Source: an uncultured Clostridium sp.
Lineage (GTDB): Bacteria; Bacillota; Clostridia; Christensenellales; CAG-138
Length of the DNA stretch: 48,293 nt
Assembly (NCBI GenBank): GCA_900542285.1
Contig: UQNF01000009.1
Span: 1-48,293, forward strand
Direction: 5' to 3'
In this document: piece by piece, positions 48,017 to 48,293 of the stretch
Position numbering within the stretch: the stretch's first letter is position 1
Layout: the number at the start of each line of letters is the position of its first letter
Notes under the pieces: generated by a model
Told to the model about the DNA's origin: nothing
Databases searched by the model: none
What the model saw: only the letters and a program-made list of their open reading frames with translations
Translations under genes and position numbers: made by a program

Positions 48017-48045
48017 ATTATAAATCTATGGCAGATCTATGTCAA
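48017..48045 (-). promoter_or_regulatory. consensus promoter of the starch-binding lipoprotein
   Basis: On the minus strand TTGACA (48045-48040) and TATAAT (48022-48017) are both perfect with 17-base spacing. The leader to the ATG at 47931 is about 80 bases. Confidence 0.92.
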
Positions 48046-48182
48046 GCATATTTATGCATTATTTTTGCTGATTCGGCAAATGACGCCAGGTATAAAGTGC
48101 ATAGATAGAGCGACGATGCTATTACAGTAGGCTCCGCTGATTATCATCTGTCTATGGTTAATATCAGGAAGGGAAATTGAAC
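48046..48182. other. non-coding gap at the right end
   Basis: No open frame with a ribosome binding site is seen on either strand between the lipoprotein promoter and the hairpins at 48188. A TATAAA at 48091-48096 on the plus strand lacks a good -35. Confidence 0.5.
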
Positions 48183-48214
48183 AATAAAAATGCCGTGCAT
48201 CCGGCACGGCATTT
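48183..48214 (-). terminator. leftward-oriented terminator-like hairpin
   Basis: AAATGCCGTGC (48188-48198) pairs perfectly with GCACGGCATTT (48204-48214), an 11-bp stem with a five-base loop. The U-tract (TTTTTATT) is on the minus strand. No leftward gene ends here within the window; it may be part of a folded RNA instead. Confidence 0.65.
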
Positions 48215-48222
48215 CAGACTGA

Positions 48223-48264
48223 AGACAAAGCCCACAGGCATCTCGTGGGTTTTGTCTTTTTTTC
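48223..48264 (+). terminator. strong rightward intrinsic terminator without an upstream gene
   Basis: AGACAAAGCCCAC (48223-48235) pairs with GTGGGTTTTGTCT (48245-48257) in a 13-bp stem with one G-U pair, followed by a T-run to 48263. The nearest plus-strand gene ends at 37571, so the transcript it stops is unaccounted for. Confidence 0.85.
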
Positions 48265-48293
48265 TTGATAGGATGTATAAAAAATGGTATAAT
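48265..48293 (+). promoter_or_regulatory. promoter reading out of the window
   Basis: TTGATA (48265-48270) and TATAAT (48288-48293) are spaced by 17 bases, with TGG before the -10 (extended -10). It should drive a gene to the right of the window. Confidence 0.75.

Noticed and set aside
1..48293. CRISPR arrays, insertion sequences, tRNA and rRNA genes, prophage
   Set aside because: No regularly spaced repeats, transposase or integrase frames, or recognisable tRNA/rRNA sequences were noticed on either strand.

Overview
The window reads as chromosomal DNA from an anaerobic Firmicute of the class Clostridia, probably an uncultured or gut/sediment lineage. The indicators are the decarboxylase-holB-ricT order, RqcP, a CarD-like protein followed by a YacL-type PIN/TRAM protein, a SpoVB-like flippase, a stand-alone Spo0A-type DNA-binding domain, a leucyl T-box, strong GGAGG ribosome binding sites, lipoprotein signal peptides and the oxidative ornithine (Stickland-type) fermentation genes. 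No rRNA, tRNA, CRISPR array, phage gene or insertion sequence was seen. Genes are densely packed, often overlapping by 1 to 8 bases, and several start at TTG.

Layout. 1-3043 (+): a PrsA-like foldase lipoprotein, RqcP and the isoprenoid genes ispD/ispF. 3063-6950 (-): a membrane protein, an Orn/Lys/Arg decarboxylase family protein, DNA polymerase III delta' and RicT. 7069-9579 (+): purine nucleoside phosphorylase, a CarD-like regulator and a YacL-like PIN/TRAM protein. 9593-10327 (-): a sirtuin. 10488-13239 (+): consensus promoter, T-box leader, leuS and terminator. 13250-15472: divergent aroE (-) and aroQ plus a methyltransferase-like gene (+). 15483-20177 (-): a dGTPase-like HD protein, a SpoVB-like flippase and a YgiQ-type radical SAM protein. 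20272-21684 (+): an acyltransferase-3 membrane protein.

21745-30446 (-) is the metabolic centrepiece. In transcription order it reads ord, ortA, ortB, oraS, oraE, a MutL-type chaperone, orr, a thioredoxin-fold protein and a DUF2087-like protein. Together the first seven encode conversion of L-ornithine to D-ornithine, 2,4-diaminopentanoate, 2-amino-4-ketopentanoate and finally alanine plus acetyl-CoA. A small Spo0A-C-type regulator lies immediately upstream. 31163-33015 (-) holds a NifU-like scaffold and its GGGtGRT partner. 33056-35754 (-) holds dihydrolipoyl dehydrogenase and a UDP-sugar pyrophosphorylase family protein. 35826-37571 (+) is a tandem GT2 protein with degenerate metal-binding motifs.

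37630-48045 (-) is mainly an alpha-glucan utilisation locus. A surface lipoprotein with starch-binding-like modules is driven by a TTGACA-17-TATAAT promoter with a LacI-type operator on its start site. It is followed by a compact LacI regulator, a cytoplasmic GH13 enzyme, a MalE-MalF-MalG ABC importer without its ATPase, a lipoprotein GH13 amylase and, beyond a terminator, an anchored alpha/beta hydrolase. Presumably glucan is captured and cut at the surface, imported as maltodextrin and cleaved inside. The last 250 bases hold two strong hairpins and a rightward promoter but no gene, which suggests a small RNA or a transcription boundary.

Functional calls come from reading motifs by eye; no database search was run.
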